From NCBI RefSeq assembly GCF_963676935.1, contig NZ_OY781470.1, positions 2,700,680 to 2,764,679 on the forward strand: a stretch of 64,000 nucleotides of DNA, read 5' to 3'. Below, one piece after another: positions 1 through 8,038 of this stretch. Position 1 is the stretch's first letter, and the number at the start of each line of letters is the position of its first letter. The stretch comes from Halarcobacter sp. (GTDB lineage Bacteria; Campylobacterota; Campylobacteria; Campylobacterales; Arcobacteraceae). The notes under the pieces were generated by a model. The model was not told where the DNA came from, ran no database searches, and saw only the letters and a program-made list of their open reading frames with translations. A program made the position numbers and the translations under genes.

Positions 1-1336
1 CCGTTTGAGGATTAACTTTTTCTCTTACTTCAATTGCAACTTTTCTTAACATTGAAGTTACATCATCCACAACAAGTACTGGTATTTTTAAGCCTTTTGC
101 ATACTCTTCTCTATCAACAACAATTGTGTTTACACCTTTTTTTACACAAGAGTTTATCCTTTCCATAATAACTTCAGAAGAAAGGTTTTCTTTTCTCCAA
201 TCTGATAAAGATACAAAAAAACTAATAAAACCTTTTCTAGCATCGCTGTGAGTTCCAACTCTTGAGTATAAAATATTTGGATTAAAATTAATCCATTTCC
301 CACCTGTTATTTTTGTTAAATTTTCAGGAGTCAAATATATAGAATCTTCAATATTTAAAGGTATTTCAAAAGAGAATTTCTCAATAGTAGAAATAAACTT
401 TGAAGCCATATCTTTGAACTTTGAAATCTCTTCAGCTGAAGCTTCTTCTATAGAGTAGTTATATAGTTTTTCATTTGGATTTTCTAATAATTTCTTAGTG
501 CATTCCATCCCTTTTTTTATCTCATAAGCATACTCCTTATAAGAATAGGTACCATCAAAGTTTGGATTTTCAATCATTGTTGGTAATAAACCTTTATATA
601 ACAATAGATGATTTGTCAAAGTTAAAAATGTTCTACAGTTTCCATCTGGGAAAGGGTGTAATAACTCAATCTCCTGAATAAACTTAGCTATTTCACTTAT
701 GATATTATCTTCACCTTCTAGTTTTTGTAGTTTTTGATTAAATCTATTTACAATCTCTTCCATTTTTTTTGCAAATTGAAGTTGCACATAAGCTTTAGCT
801 TCATAAAACTCTACAAAACTTCCTTTTTGATCCAAGATATTTTTAGTCTTTTCATCCAACTCTGGAAACCAAGGATTAAATTGTAGTTTTCCTCTTTTCA
901 TTAATCGTTTATATACATCAAAAACATCTAAATCTTTCGCAGATTTTTCAAAACCTTTATTATGAAAAAGCTTTACATTGTCATTTTTTCTTAATTCAAA
1001 TAACTCTTTAAAAAACTCTAATGTTGTTCTTGCAGCAAAAAATTTAAAACCAGTTTCTTCACATCTTAAATCTCCTGGTGAAGCTTCCCTTAACGTTGAA
1101 TGAACATTAAACATACAAATATGATGAAGGTTTCTTAAATAGTGGCAACTAACACCTTTTGATAAATCAAAATTTTCTAGCATATGGGTATATGCATTAA
1201 TCATCCCTTGCGTTGAACCATTCTCTTGATTTTCATAACCTGTCCAACCACGATATTTTTTATGAAACCTTCCATCAATAAAAAGTCTCCATAATTGTCT
1301 TTTATCAATCTTTTTTAAAGCACTTATACCATCCAT
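1..1336 (-). CDS. Fic-domain protein fused to a Mur-ligase-type domain (partial, 3' end off window)
   Basis: The frame is open from ATG 1336 to the window edge (445 codons seen). Residues ~227-235 read HPFPDGNCR, the Fic active-site loop (consensus HPFx[D/E]GN[G/K]R). Cys stands where Gly or Lys is usual, and Leu stands at the second Arg. Fic enzymes usually transfer AMP or another phosphate-containing group to proteins. Residues ~336-445 resemble the N-terminal domain of MurE/MurF ligases: LTKITGGKW, a YSRVGTHSDARKG stretch like the family's DSRKxxxGD segment, then IPVLVVDDVTSML. The ATP-binding GKT domain would lie beyond the edge. The gene starts 24 nt after the toroid gene's stop, so they are probably co-transcribed. 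Fic is well supported; the Mur assignment is from pattern only, and the substrate is unknown. Confidence 0.72.
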   Translation of the reverse strand, partial: MDGISALKKIDKRQLWRLFIDGRFHKKYRGWTGYENQENGSTQGMINAYTHMLENFDLSKGVSCHYLRNLHHICMFNVHSTLREASPGDLRCEETGFKFFAARTTLEFFKELFELRKNDNVKLFHNKGFEKSAKDLDVFDVYKRLMKRGKLQFNPWFPELDEKTKNILDQKGSFVEFYEAKAYVQLQFAKKMEEIVNRFNQKLQKLEGEDNIISEIAKFIQEIELLHPFPDGNCRTFLTLTNHLLLYKGLLPTMIENPNFDGTYSYKEYAYEIKKGMECTKKLLENPNEKLYNYSIEEASAEEISKFKDMASKFISTIEKFSFEIPLNIEDSIYLTPENLTKITGGKWINFNPNILYSRVGTHSDARKGFISFFVSLSDWRKENLSSEVIMERINSCVKKGVNTIVVDREEYAKGLKIPVLVVDDVTSMLRKVAIEVREKVNPQT

Positions 1337-1360
1337 TAAATTACCCTTCACTCATATAAA

Positions 1361-3172
1361 CTATTTTAATACTTTTAATAATCTTGCAAAAAAGCAAGCT
1401 GCATGTTGTACAGAATCAACCCTTACCCATTGTCTAGTTAATTTAAACCTAAAGCTATGTAGTGCTTTTTTAGGATTTATATGACAATAGTTTGATTTTT
1501 CATCATGAAAAGTTTTCATCAAACCTTCTGCACTTAACAACATATGCTCCATTATCCACGAAACCTTCTCTTCATCTTCTAAATATTTAGCCAAATAATA
1601 AGCACTAACTACACCTTCACATCTTGAAGCATCATGATAAACATGGTCTCCAAACTGATAAAAGAACCCACCTATATAATCTTTATTTCTTTTCAAAGTA
1701 TTATATTCTGTATACATATGCTTAAACATCTGTTTTGTATCATTAAATACAAAATCTATATAAGCTTGTTTTTTTAAGCCATCTACTTTTACCCACTCCT
1801 CAATTGCTTGCATAAGCCATGCATCTGCTGGTAAGGGTTCAAATAAATAATCATACTTTATGGGTCTAATATCAACTAAAAAATCTAATGCTTTTTCACT
1901 TTTTTCTTTTATCTCTTCTTGAAGTTTTTCATCGACATTTTTCATATGTCGATAGTATAAAGCTAGACCCAAAAGAGCTTCACCGGGATAATAAAAAGAG
2001 AATAATTCTTTTTTTGTTTCATCATCAGGATTAATTATTGGTTTCCCATCATTATATTTAGGATGGATATAATAACCAATCATTTCACCCTCTTCATCAA
2101 TTCTACTAAGAATATGTCTTACTAGACCCTCCATATATTTATTATATTTATTACTTTTAGAATTAAGATAATAATGCATTAAAGATACAAGTCCTATTCC
2201 AGCCCCACCAAGTTTAGATTTTTTGTTAAAAAAAGGGAAACAAGAATATTTTCCATCTATTTTTTCTTCTTTAAATGTTGAGATAAAAAAATCAATTGAA
2301 TCTTTTGCTTTTTCTAAATAACTCTTTTCACCTGTTAATTCATATCCTCTAAGTAAAGTTATCGTTCCACCACTATGTCTTAATATATTATTATATAAAG
2401 GATCAATCATATTAGGATGCATATCATCAACTATTGTATTTTTATAAGGGTCGTAAAAATATAAAAAACTTCCATTATCATTCATATTTTCAACTAACCA
2501 ATTAATACTTTTAATAGTTTTATCATAAACTATTTCTTTATTAAAATCTACAGGTAAAGGGTACCCCCTTTGTAATTCTAATACCTGATTTTCGTAACTT
2601 ACATAAGCTTTTGAATCTATAAAAGTATATTCTATATCTTCCCTTCTCATTAAATGAACACGTTCACTAATTTTATTTGTTCTTTTTGCTATATCACACT
2701 GTTTTGATAGAAAATTTAATAACTGATTTACACTCATGATAGACTTGGTATAAGCATCCGTTGGCATAAAATAGTGAAGAATATTTTTATATTTCCATTT
2801 TAAACCATTTACTCCAGGTTCAAACCTATTTGGAGAGTTCATTTTCATTGTGGTTAAATTTCTTATATTGCAAGGATATTCTTTAGTGACTATCTCAAAT
2901 AAAATACGACATTTTGTTTTATCAAGTAAATTAAAATTTAAAAAGTTAGGATTTGTTCGTAATTTAAAAATTACTCTATTTATACTATCTTCAAAAGTAT
3001 TCTTTTTTGACCCCCATCTAATTGGTCTTTGAGCTTCTTGAAAAAGAGTTATATATATTTGAGAGATTTTAGGGTCAAAATCTATTTTATTTTTATTAGT
3101 TGCTACAAAAGGCTTATTATATGATAAAGCCTCTCTTATATCATTAAAAAGATTTTCTACAGTCTTTATCAT
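1361..3172 (-). CDS. Alpha/alpha-toroid (six-hairpin glycosidase-like) protein, function unknown
   Basis: This 603-aa protein has no signal peptide, so it is probably cytoplasmic. Residues ~215-600 are regularly spaced helical hairpins with aromatic/Gly turns (LRHSGGTITLLRGYELTGE, FSFYYPGEALLGLALYY, YHDASRCEGVVSAYYLAKY), the look of the six-hairpin glycosidase / epimerase toroid fold. Residues ~1-190 are a separate domain; its FEPGVNGLKWKYKN...FMPTDAY stretch faintly recalls AMMECR1, which I do not rely on. A ribosome site AAAGGTG precedes the ATG. It lies 13 nt after the ankyrin-OmpA gene and 24 nt before the Fic-Mur gene, suggesting one transcript. It could process a glycan or peptide product of the ligase partner (inference). 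Confidence 0.6.
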   Translation of the reverse strand: MIKTVENLFNDIREALSYNKPFVATNKNKIDFDPKISQIYITLFQEAQRPIRWGSKKNTFEDSINRVIFKLRTNPNFLNFNLLDKTKCRILFEIVTKEYPCNIRNLTTMKMNSPNRFEPGVNGLKWKYKNILHYFMPTDAYTKSIMSVNQLLNFLSKQCDIAKRTNKISERVHLMRREDIEYTFIDSKAYVSYENQVLELQRGYPLPVDFNKEIVYDKTIKSINWLVENMNDNGSFLYFYDPYKNTIVDDMHPNMIDPLYNNILRHSGGTITLLRGYELTGEKSYLEKAKDSIDFFISTFKEEKIDGKYSCFPFFNKKSKLGGAGIGLVSLMHYYLNSKSNKYNKYMEGLVRHILSRIDEEGEMIGYYIHPKYNDGKPIINPDDETKKELFSFYYPGEALLGLALYYRHMKNVDEKLQEEIKEKSEKALDFLVDIRPIKYDYLFEPLPADAWLMQAIEEWVKVDGLKKQAYIDFVFNDTKQMFKHMYTEYNTLKRNKDYIGGFFYQFGDHVYHDASRCEGVVSAYYLAKYLEDEEKVSWIMEHMLLSAEGLMKTFHDEKSNYCHINPKKALHSFRFKLTRQWVRVDSVQHAACFFARLLKVLK

Positions 3173-3185
3173 ATATCACCTTTTT

Positions 3186-4490
3186 CTATCTAGTTTCTAT
3201 TCTAAATTCAACTCTTCTTGATAATTCATAATTCTCACTTCCATCTTTGTTATAAATAACTTCTGAAGATGATTTACCTTCAGGGATAAAAGTATTTTGT
3301 ATAAAATTTTTATTATCTAAAACTATTGAATTATTAATTCCTTCTAAATATTCTAAAATAGCATCTGCTCTTTTTTGAGATAAAATTTTATTTTTTTCAA
3401 ATTTTTCCTCAGGTGTTGGAGCTGTTCTGTATCTAGATGAAGTATGACCCTCCACATGAATATTTATAATCTCATTGTTATAATTTTTTAAGATATTTAC
3501 ATATTTAGGAAAAAATTGATTTAAAATCTTTTTATACTTATCATTTATTTTACTACTTCCCCTTTTAAACATCATAGCTGGATCTTTAAATCTAAATGTT
3601 AATGTATCTTCATCTAACTGGGCATTCCATATTGCAAAATCATCTTTAAACTCATCATTTAAAACATCATATAATTCATTTATCACATAAATTTTTAACT
3701 CATCTTCAACTTTTCCTCTTTGACTAGCAGAGTTTATAGCCATAGCCATTACATTGTATGTTCCATTTTCAACTTTTGTCTCAACTTGTGCACACCATCT
3801 ATTATCTTTTAATTCTGCTTCAGTTACGGTTTTCCCACCATCAAATGTTATTTGTACTTGTTTTACATCCGAGTCAATAATATTCCCACATATTTTTGGA
3901 GTATTATCATTGATTACATCATTATCATCAATTGTAATTAAATTATAAAACTGTTCTTTAGGCTCAACTTCCACCTCTTCTTTATTTGAACAAATAGGTT
4001 CAATATCATCAGCTCTTAAAAGTTTAGAGATATAAACATCATTTGTTTTAGAAGCATAATGTAATGCAGACATTTCGTACTTATCTAAAGTATCTCTATT
4101 TGCTCCATTACAAATTAAAAGTTTTGATACATTTGTGTAACCATTTCTAGTAGAATCTATTAAAGGTGTATCACCATATTTATCTTTTGTATTAACATCT
4201 GCACCTTTTTCAACTAATAGTTTTGCAATATCAAAATGATTAAATCTAGCTGCAAGATGTAAAGGGGTATAACCAAATCTATCTTTTTTGTTTAAATCTA
4301 CACCTTTATTAATAAAAGTTTTAACTAATTCTAAATCGTTAATTCTAACTGCATCATGTATTGTTGTACCAATTGTATTCTCTTTTTTTGCACTTATATC
4401 TGATAAATTTAATTGATTTTCTTTTTTTACACAACCTGTAAATATGAAAATTGTAACTATAAAAAATGAATATATTAATTTTTTTGACAT
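3186..4490 (-). CDS. Ankyrin-repeat / OmpA-domain lipoprotein
   Basis: The 434-aa product begins with a lipoprotein signal peptide; the lipobox is FTGC with Cys ~20. Residues ~40-160 carry about four ankyrin repeats (DRFGYTPLHLAARFNHFDIAKLL, shortened here: GYTPLHLAA, GDTPLIDST, EMSALHYAS). Residues ~195-270 look like a bacterial Ig-like domain (VQITFDGGKTV...NGTYNVMAMA). Residues ~305-434 are an OmpA C-terminal peptidoglycan-binding domain (INIHVEGHTSS, KRADAILEYL, LSRRVEFRIE). It is therefore an outer-membrane lipoprotein that could grip peptidoglycan and present ankyrin repeats in the periplasm. A TATAAT box lies 35-40 nt upstream of the ATG. It heads the probable operon with the toroid and Fic-Mur genes. 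Ankyrin-OmpA fusion is uncommon; its role is unknown. Confidence 0.8.
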   Translation of the reverse strand: MSKKLIYSFFIVTIFIFTGCVKKENQLNLSDISAKKENTIGTTIHDAVRINDLELVKTFINKGVDLNKKDRFGYTPLHLAARFNHFDIAKLLVEKGADVNTKDKYGDTPLIDSTRNGYTNVSKLLICNGANRDTLDKYEMSALHYASKTNDVYISKLLRADDIEPICSNKEEVEVEPKEQFYNLITIDDNDVINDNTPKICGNIIDSDVKQVQITFDGGKTVTEAELKDNRWCAQVETKVENGTYNVMAMAINSASQRGKVEDELKIYVINELYDVLNDEFKDDFAIWNAQLDEDTLTFRFKDPAMMFKRGSSKINDKYKKILNQFFPKYVNILKNYNNEIINIHVEGHTSSRYRTAPTPEEKFEKNKILSQKRADAILEYLEGINNSIVLDNKNFIQNTFIPEGKSSSEVIYNKDGSENYELSRRVEFRIETR

Positions 4491-4524
4491 TAGTATGTAC
4501 CTCTTTTTGATAAAAAATAAAATT

Positions 4525-4530
4525 ATTATA
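4525..4530 (-). promoter_or_regulatory. Probable -10 box for the ankyrin-OmpA operon
   Basis: On the minus strand these bases read TATAAT, followed ~35 nt later by the ATG at 4490 and preceded by T-rich DNA, the usual form of a Campylobacterota housekeeping promoter. No clear -35 is seen, as is normal in this phylum. Confidence 0.45.
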
Positions 4531-4577
4531 CTTATATGTAGTTAATAAACAGTTAATATAGCCCTAAAAAGGTTTAT

Positions 4578-6497
4578 TTATATCTCCTCTTCTTTATCTA
4601 ATTCTATTGTAAATACTGCACCTTTATATTGTTTTTCATCATATTTAAAAGTTTCATTATTTAAATAAAATTTTCCTTTTAAATGCTTAACTACTATTTC
4701 TTTACTCATATATAAGCCTATTCCTGTGCCCTGTTTATCTTTTTTTGTTGTAAAGTATGGTTCAAAAATCTTATCTTTTATATTTTCAGGGACTCCTCCT
4801 GCGTTATCTTTTATACTAATAAATATCTTTTTATCTTTCTCATACATATCAATAAAAATTAATTTTTTACTATCTTTATCAAGTAATTCATCTTTTGCAT
4901 TATTGAATATATTTATCAATACTTGAATTAATTCATTTTCAATAGTTTGAAACTCTATAAAATCAATATTTGAAACAATTTCAATATCATGGGCTTTAAA
5001 CTGAGCACTAAGTAGAGTCATAACTTTTTTAAATATATCTTGAGCTAAACACTTTTTAAACTTTTTGTCAGGTTTAAAAAAGTTCCTAAAATCATCAATT
5101 GTACCTGATAAATATTTAATAGTATTTGCAACTTGGTCAAAAGATTCATTTAACTCTTTATCTTCTAAAATCCCTAACTCTTTTTTTAACTTCATTCCAC
5201 TAGTTACCGTTAATATATTTGATAAAGGTTGTCTCCATTGGTGAGCAATATTTCCAATCATCTCTCCCATACCTGCCATTCTTGATTGATATGCCAATAT
5301 ATTTTGTTGCCTTGTATTATCTTTAATATGTTTGTCAATTTCCTTTCTATAAGTTATAAATTTTTTTTCTAATAAGGAAGTAATATATATGGATAAAAAT
5401 AAAAAAATTATAGTTAATATCAAAGCAATAATTAACATATCTTGTATATATTTTTCAAATCTTTTTTCATATTTTTCTTGTGTATTATTTATTTTTTCAT
5501 ATAATTCATCTTCATAAAAACCTGTACCTATTATCCATTTTAAATTAGGGACATTTTTTATATATACAGTTTTCATTGATAAATTTTTTTTATTTGGATT
5601 AAATATCCCTTCATATTGCAAAAAACTTTCCCCTTTTTTACCAGTATCTACAACTTTTTTCCCTATCGAATACATTTGTTTATTTTCCTTAAACTCTTTA
5701 TAATTTCTATTTTCAATTTTTTTATTTAAATGAACTAATGAGTTTCCATCATAATCAAATACAAAAATATACCCATTCTTCCCATACCTCAATTCTCTTA
5801 AATAAGTTAATATATTCTCTTTCACATCTACTTCAAAATCTTCTAAATATTCACCTGTACCTATAAACCAATTATAAGGAGTAAACTTTTTAAAAAAACC
5901 TATCTTTTTAACCTCTTTAGACTCATTGTCATCTGGTTTTTCCCAATACCAATCATAAAATGTTTCATCACTATTTGATAATATTTCTTTCATCTCCTGT
6001 AAAAGAAAGGTGCCTTTTAAATCTTGATAATTCCATAAAGACTTCCCTTCAAGATTTGGGAAACCAGCATTCAATATATTTTTCCCATCAGTTTCATAAA
6101 TAAATAGATAACCTCTAGTTTTATTAAATCTTATAGGTCTTAGTGCATTTATAATCATCTTTTTTACATCTTCTTCTGATTTATCAGCATTTTGTTTATA
6201 GATATTCATCGCAATAGCATGTGCATTCAGAACTTCTTTTTTTAAAGATTCTTTTAATTTTTTTTCTGTGTTATTAAAAGTTTTATTAGTATAAGTGCAA
6301 GCTCTATTTACAATCTCTTTAATTTTTTCTTTGTTAATTGTTATATATTCTTTTTTCATACTATTTTTTTCTGTTTGAAAAATTGCATTTTGATCAATAT
6401 ATGTAAAAATGATAACAAAAATAGAAAAAAGGAAAATCAGTATCAATGGAGTATATTTTATAAGTTTTAAAAGTTGTTTTTCATTTTTTGATTTCAT
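4578..6497 (-). CDS. Cache-domain sensor histidine kinase
   Basis: This 639-aa protein has a TM segment at ~13-33, a periplasmic sensor made of two Cache-type modules (~95-210 with RGYLFIYETDG and WFIGTGEYLED; ~225-340 with GYIFVFDYDG and WIIGTGFYEDEL), and a second TM at ~350-372. A phospho-acceptor box MGEMIGNIAHQWRQPL follows (His ~420), then a HATPase domain (N-box NIFNNAKDEL, KDNAGGVP, GTGIGLYMS). It is an intact membrane kinase of the class abundant in Campylobacterota; Cache modules typically bind small organic ligands. No response regulator is adjacent, so the partner is unknown. It lies 87 nt upstream of the ankyrin-OmpA gene, which has its own -10 box. Confidence 0.9.
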   Translation of the reverse strand: MKSKNEKQLLKLIKYTPLILIFLFSIFVIIFTYIDQNAIFQTEKNSMKKEYITINKEKIKEIVNRACTYTNKTFNNTEKKLKESLKKEVLNAHAIAMNIYKQNADKSEEDVKKMIINALRPIRFNKTRGYLFIYETDGKNILNAGFPNLEGKSLWNYQDLKGTFLLQEMKEILSNSDETFYDWYWEKPDDNESKEVKKIGFFKKFTPYNWFIGTGEYLEDFEVDVKENILTYLRELRYGKNGYIFVFDYDGNSLVHLNKKIENRNYKEFKENKQMYSIGKKVVDTGKKGESFLQYEGIFNPNKKNLSMKTVYIKNVPNLKWIIGTGFYEDELYEKINNTQEKYEKRFEKYIQDMLIIALILTIIFLFLSIYITSLLEKKFITYRKEIDKHIKDNTRQQNILAYQSRMAGMGEMIGNIAHQWRQPLSNILTVTSGMKLKKELGILEDKELNESFDQVANTIKYLSGTIDDFRNFFKPDKKFKKCLAQDIFKKVMTLLSAQFKAHDIEIVSNIDFIEFQTIENELIQVLINIFNNAKDELLDKDSKKLIFIDMYEKDKKIFISIKDNAGGVPENIKDKIFEPYFTTKKDKQGTGIGLYMSKEIVVKHLKGKFYLNNETFKYDEKQYKGAVFTIELDKEEEI

Positions 6498-6604
6498 GAT
6501 AATAGCTACCTTTAATAATCAATTATAATATTAAAATCCTGAAATCAGGAAATTATTATTACTTTTTTGGTAAATTAATTAAAAATTATAAAAAAGGAAA
6601 CACT

Positions 6605-6904
6605 ATAAAAAAGACAATAAAATTAATATTATTACCTATATTAATTGTTATAACACTAACTGTTTTAGCATCAAATTACTTACACTACAAAATGAAAGAT
6701 GAAGTAATTGCATATTATTTAATTGCAAATGAAATTACAAACTTACAAGATGTATATACTCTTTGTTCAGGATTATTACTTTCAAATCCTTCTAAAAACA
6801 ATCTTCAAACTTGCAATTTAATTTCTAATAAAATTGAACAAAAAACTGTACAGATAAAAGAGTCTTGTCCTCATATATATTTTTATACTAAATATATAAA
6901 ATAA
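6605..6904 (+). CDS. Short membrane-anchored protein or sensor fragment, start uncertain
   Basis: From the first ATG (6692) the product is 70 aa, but the frame stays open upstream and encodes a convincing TM helix just before it (LILLPILIVITLTVLASNYL). A ribosome site AAAAAGGA ends 6 nt before an in-frame ATA at 6605, which would give 99 aa with an N-terminal signal anchor. That layout matches the N-terminus of a Cache chemoreceptor or kinase, ending after ~65 periplasmic residues. It may be a remnant of such a receptor, or a small protein using a rare ATA start. Nothing in the soluble part (Cys pairs near QTCNLI and ESCPHI) is recognised. Confidence 0.35.
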   Translation: MKKTIKLILLPILIVITLTVLASNYLHYKMKDEVIAYYLIANEITNLQDVYTLCSGLLLSNPSKNNLQTCNLISNKIEQKTVQIKESCPHIYFYTKYIK

Positions 6905-6971
6905 TAAAAAAATTACCATTTTTATAATATTTTCTTTACAAAAATAATTTTTTTTGATAAACTAACAAAAA

Positions 6972-7080
6972 ACTTGCCAAACCTAAAGCGATTTAGGGAC
7001 GGAAAGCCACGAGTCTCAAGTAGATAGTCGGGTTGCACATTTTATTTATGCCCTCTTTGAGACTCCTAAATTAAGGAGTA
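6972..7080 (+). promoter_or_regulatory. c-di-GMP-I (GEMM) riboswitch with ribosome-site switch
   Basis: The aptamer core (6976-7037) has the GEMM-I signature. CAAACC is followed by a perfect stem CCTAAA/TTTAGG closed by the GNRA tetraloop GCGA (88-91 of 6900s), then GGGACGGAAAGCC, a short variable hairpin, and GTCGGGTTGC. Downstream, ACTCCT (7062-7067) can pair with AGGAGT (7074-7079), which covers the ribosome site of the next gene. The alternative is GAGTCTCAA (7011-7019, inside the aptamer) pairing with TTGAGACTC (7057-7065), which would free the ribosome site. This arrangement predicts that ligand binding lowers translation. A TATAAT lies at 6923-6928. The aptamer identity is strong; the switch direction is inferred from pairing. 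Confidence 0.88.
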
Positions 7081-7084
7081 AAAA

Positions 7085-7312
7085 ATGTATACTATTAAAC
7101 CTCAAGTAAAAGTTTCTATTAAAATTCTTTGTATCTATTTTTTCATTTGGAGTTTACCTCTAAGTACAATAGTTTTAAATGTTGTTAAAGAAAGAGAAAT
7201 CTTTAATATAAATGTATTAGTAGCTTTTTTTCTAGGATTAGTAATAAATTTAGTGTGGGATTTTGCACTTATATCAATACAAAAAAAAGAGTACCATAAG
7301 AGTTACTTATGA
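7085..7312 (+). CDS. Small two-TM membrane protein under c-di-GMP riboswitch control
   Basis: The 75-aa product has two hydrophobic helices (~11-30 and ~44-66) with a short polar connection and a basic C-terminus (QKKEYHKSYL). No family is recognised. The start is fixed by AAGGAG six bases upstream, which is the very element sequestered in the riboswitch. A c-di-GMP-controlled protein of this kind would usually serve surface attachment, motility or envelope change, but nothing in the sequence says which. The stop codon sits inside an inverted repeat that may end the transcript, so the gene looks monocistronic. Confidence 0.7.
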   Translation: MYTIKPQVKVSIKILCIYFFIWSLPLSTIVLNVVKEREIFNINVLVAFFLGLVINLVWDFALISIQKKEYHKSYL

Positions 7313-7317
7313 TACTC
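7289..7317 (+). terminator. Hairpin overlapping the stop of the riboswitch gene
   Basis: GAGTACCATAAG (7289-7300) and CTTATGATACTC (7306-7317) form a 12-bp stem with one C-A mismatch and a 5-nt loop. No T-run follows, so termination is uncertain. The remaining stretch to the hydrogenase operon (7318-7540) is very AT-rich and holds only a TATAAT-like box near 7520. Confidence 0.35.
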
Positions 7318-7540
7318 ATTAGATATGCATGAAATTAATCAAGGAAATAATAACGCTATTTATATAAATTTATCCTTAATATTCCATAAGTTTTACTTAT
7401 AATAAACACTTTTTTTAAAATTTACATTATTAAAAATCTAAAATTCACTTAAGCTTATTAAAATATAAACTATTTATAATAAATATACATATTCGTAATA
7501 TTATTGAAACCTAAACTATATATAATATATAAATTAAATC

Positions 7541-8038
7541 ATGAAAGGATTTACTTTGTTAGCAACTATACCTAATGATTCCCGTTACAAGATGGTTGAA
7601 AAGACCATGAAAAAATTAAATTATGATAGAAGTGCGCTAATTGAGACATTACATACTGCACAAGAAAGTTTTGGTTATCTTGAAAATGAAACGTTGAAAT
7701 TCATTGCAAGAAGGCTTAAAATACCTTTTTCAAAAGTATATGGTGTTGCAACATTTTACCATTACTTTAGACTAAAACCTAAAGGAAAACATACAATAGT
7801 TGTTTGCATGGGTACAGCCTGCTATATAAAAAATGCAAATAAAATACTTGAAAGACTTGAACAAAGATTTAAAATAAAAGCAGGAGAAACTACAAAAGAT
7901 AATTTGGTTTCTCTAATTAGTGCTAGATGTGTTGGGGCATGTTCATTGGCACCTATTGCTATTTATGATAATAAGTCTGTTGGTCATCTAGATGTTGATC
8001 AATCAATTATTGAAGCTGAGGAGTTAATAAAATGTTAG
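7541..8038 (+). CDS. hoxE: NAD-linked [NiFe]-hydrogenase diaphorase subunit HoxE
   Basis: This NuoE/HoxE-type thioredoxin-like [2Fe-2S] protein of 165 aa carries the ligands CMGTACY (~93-98) and SARCVGACS (~132-138). It passes electrons between the diaphorase HoxFU and the hydrogenase module in the cytoplasm. The ATG at 7541 has no ribosome site, whereas AAAGGA sits 6 nt before an in-frame TTG at 7556 (giving MLATIPNDSRY), so the true start may be that TTG. First gene of hoxEFUYHW, all overlapping or nearly so. Confidence 0.93.
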   Translation: MKGFTLLATIPNDSRYKMVEKTMKKLNYDRSALIETLHTAQESFGYLENETLKFIARRLKIPFSKVYGVATFYHYFRLKPKGKHTIVVCMGTACYIKNANKILERLEQRFKIKAGETTKDNLVSLISARCVGACSLAPIAIYDNKSVGHLDVDQSIIEAEELIKC

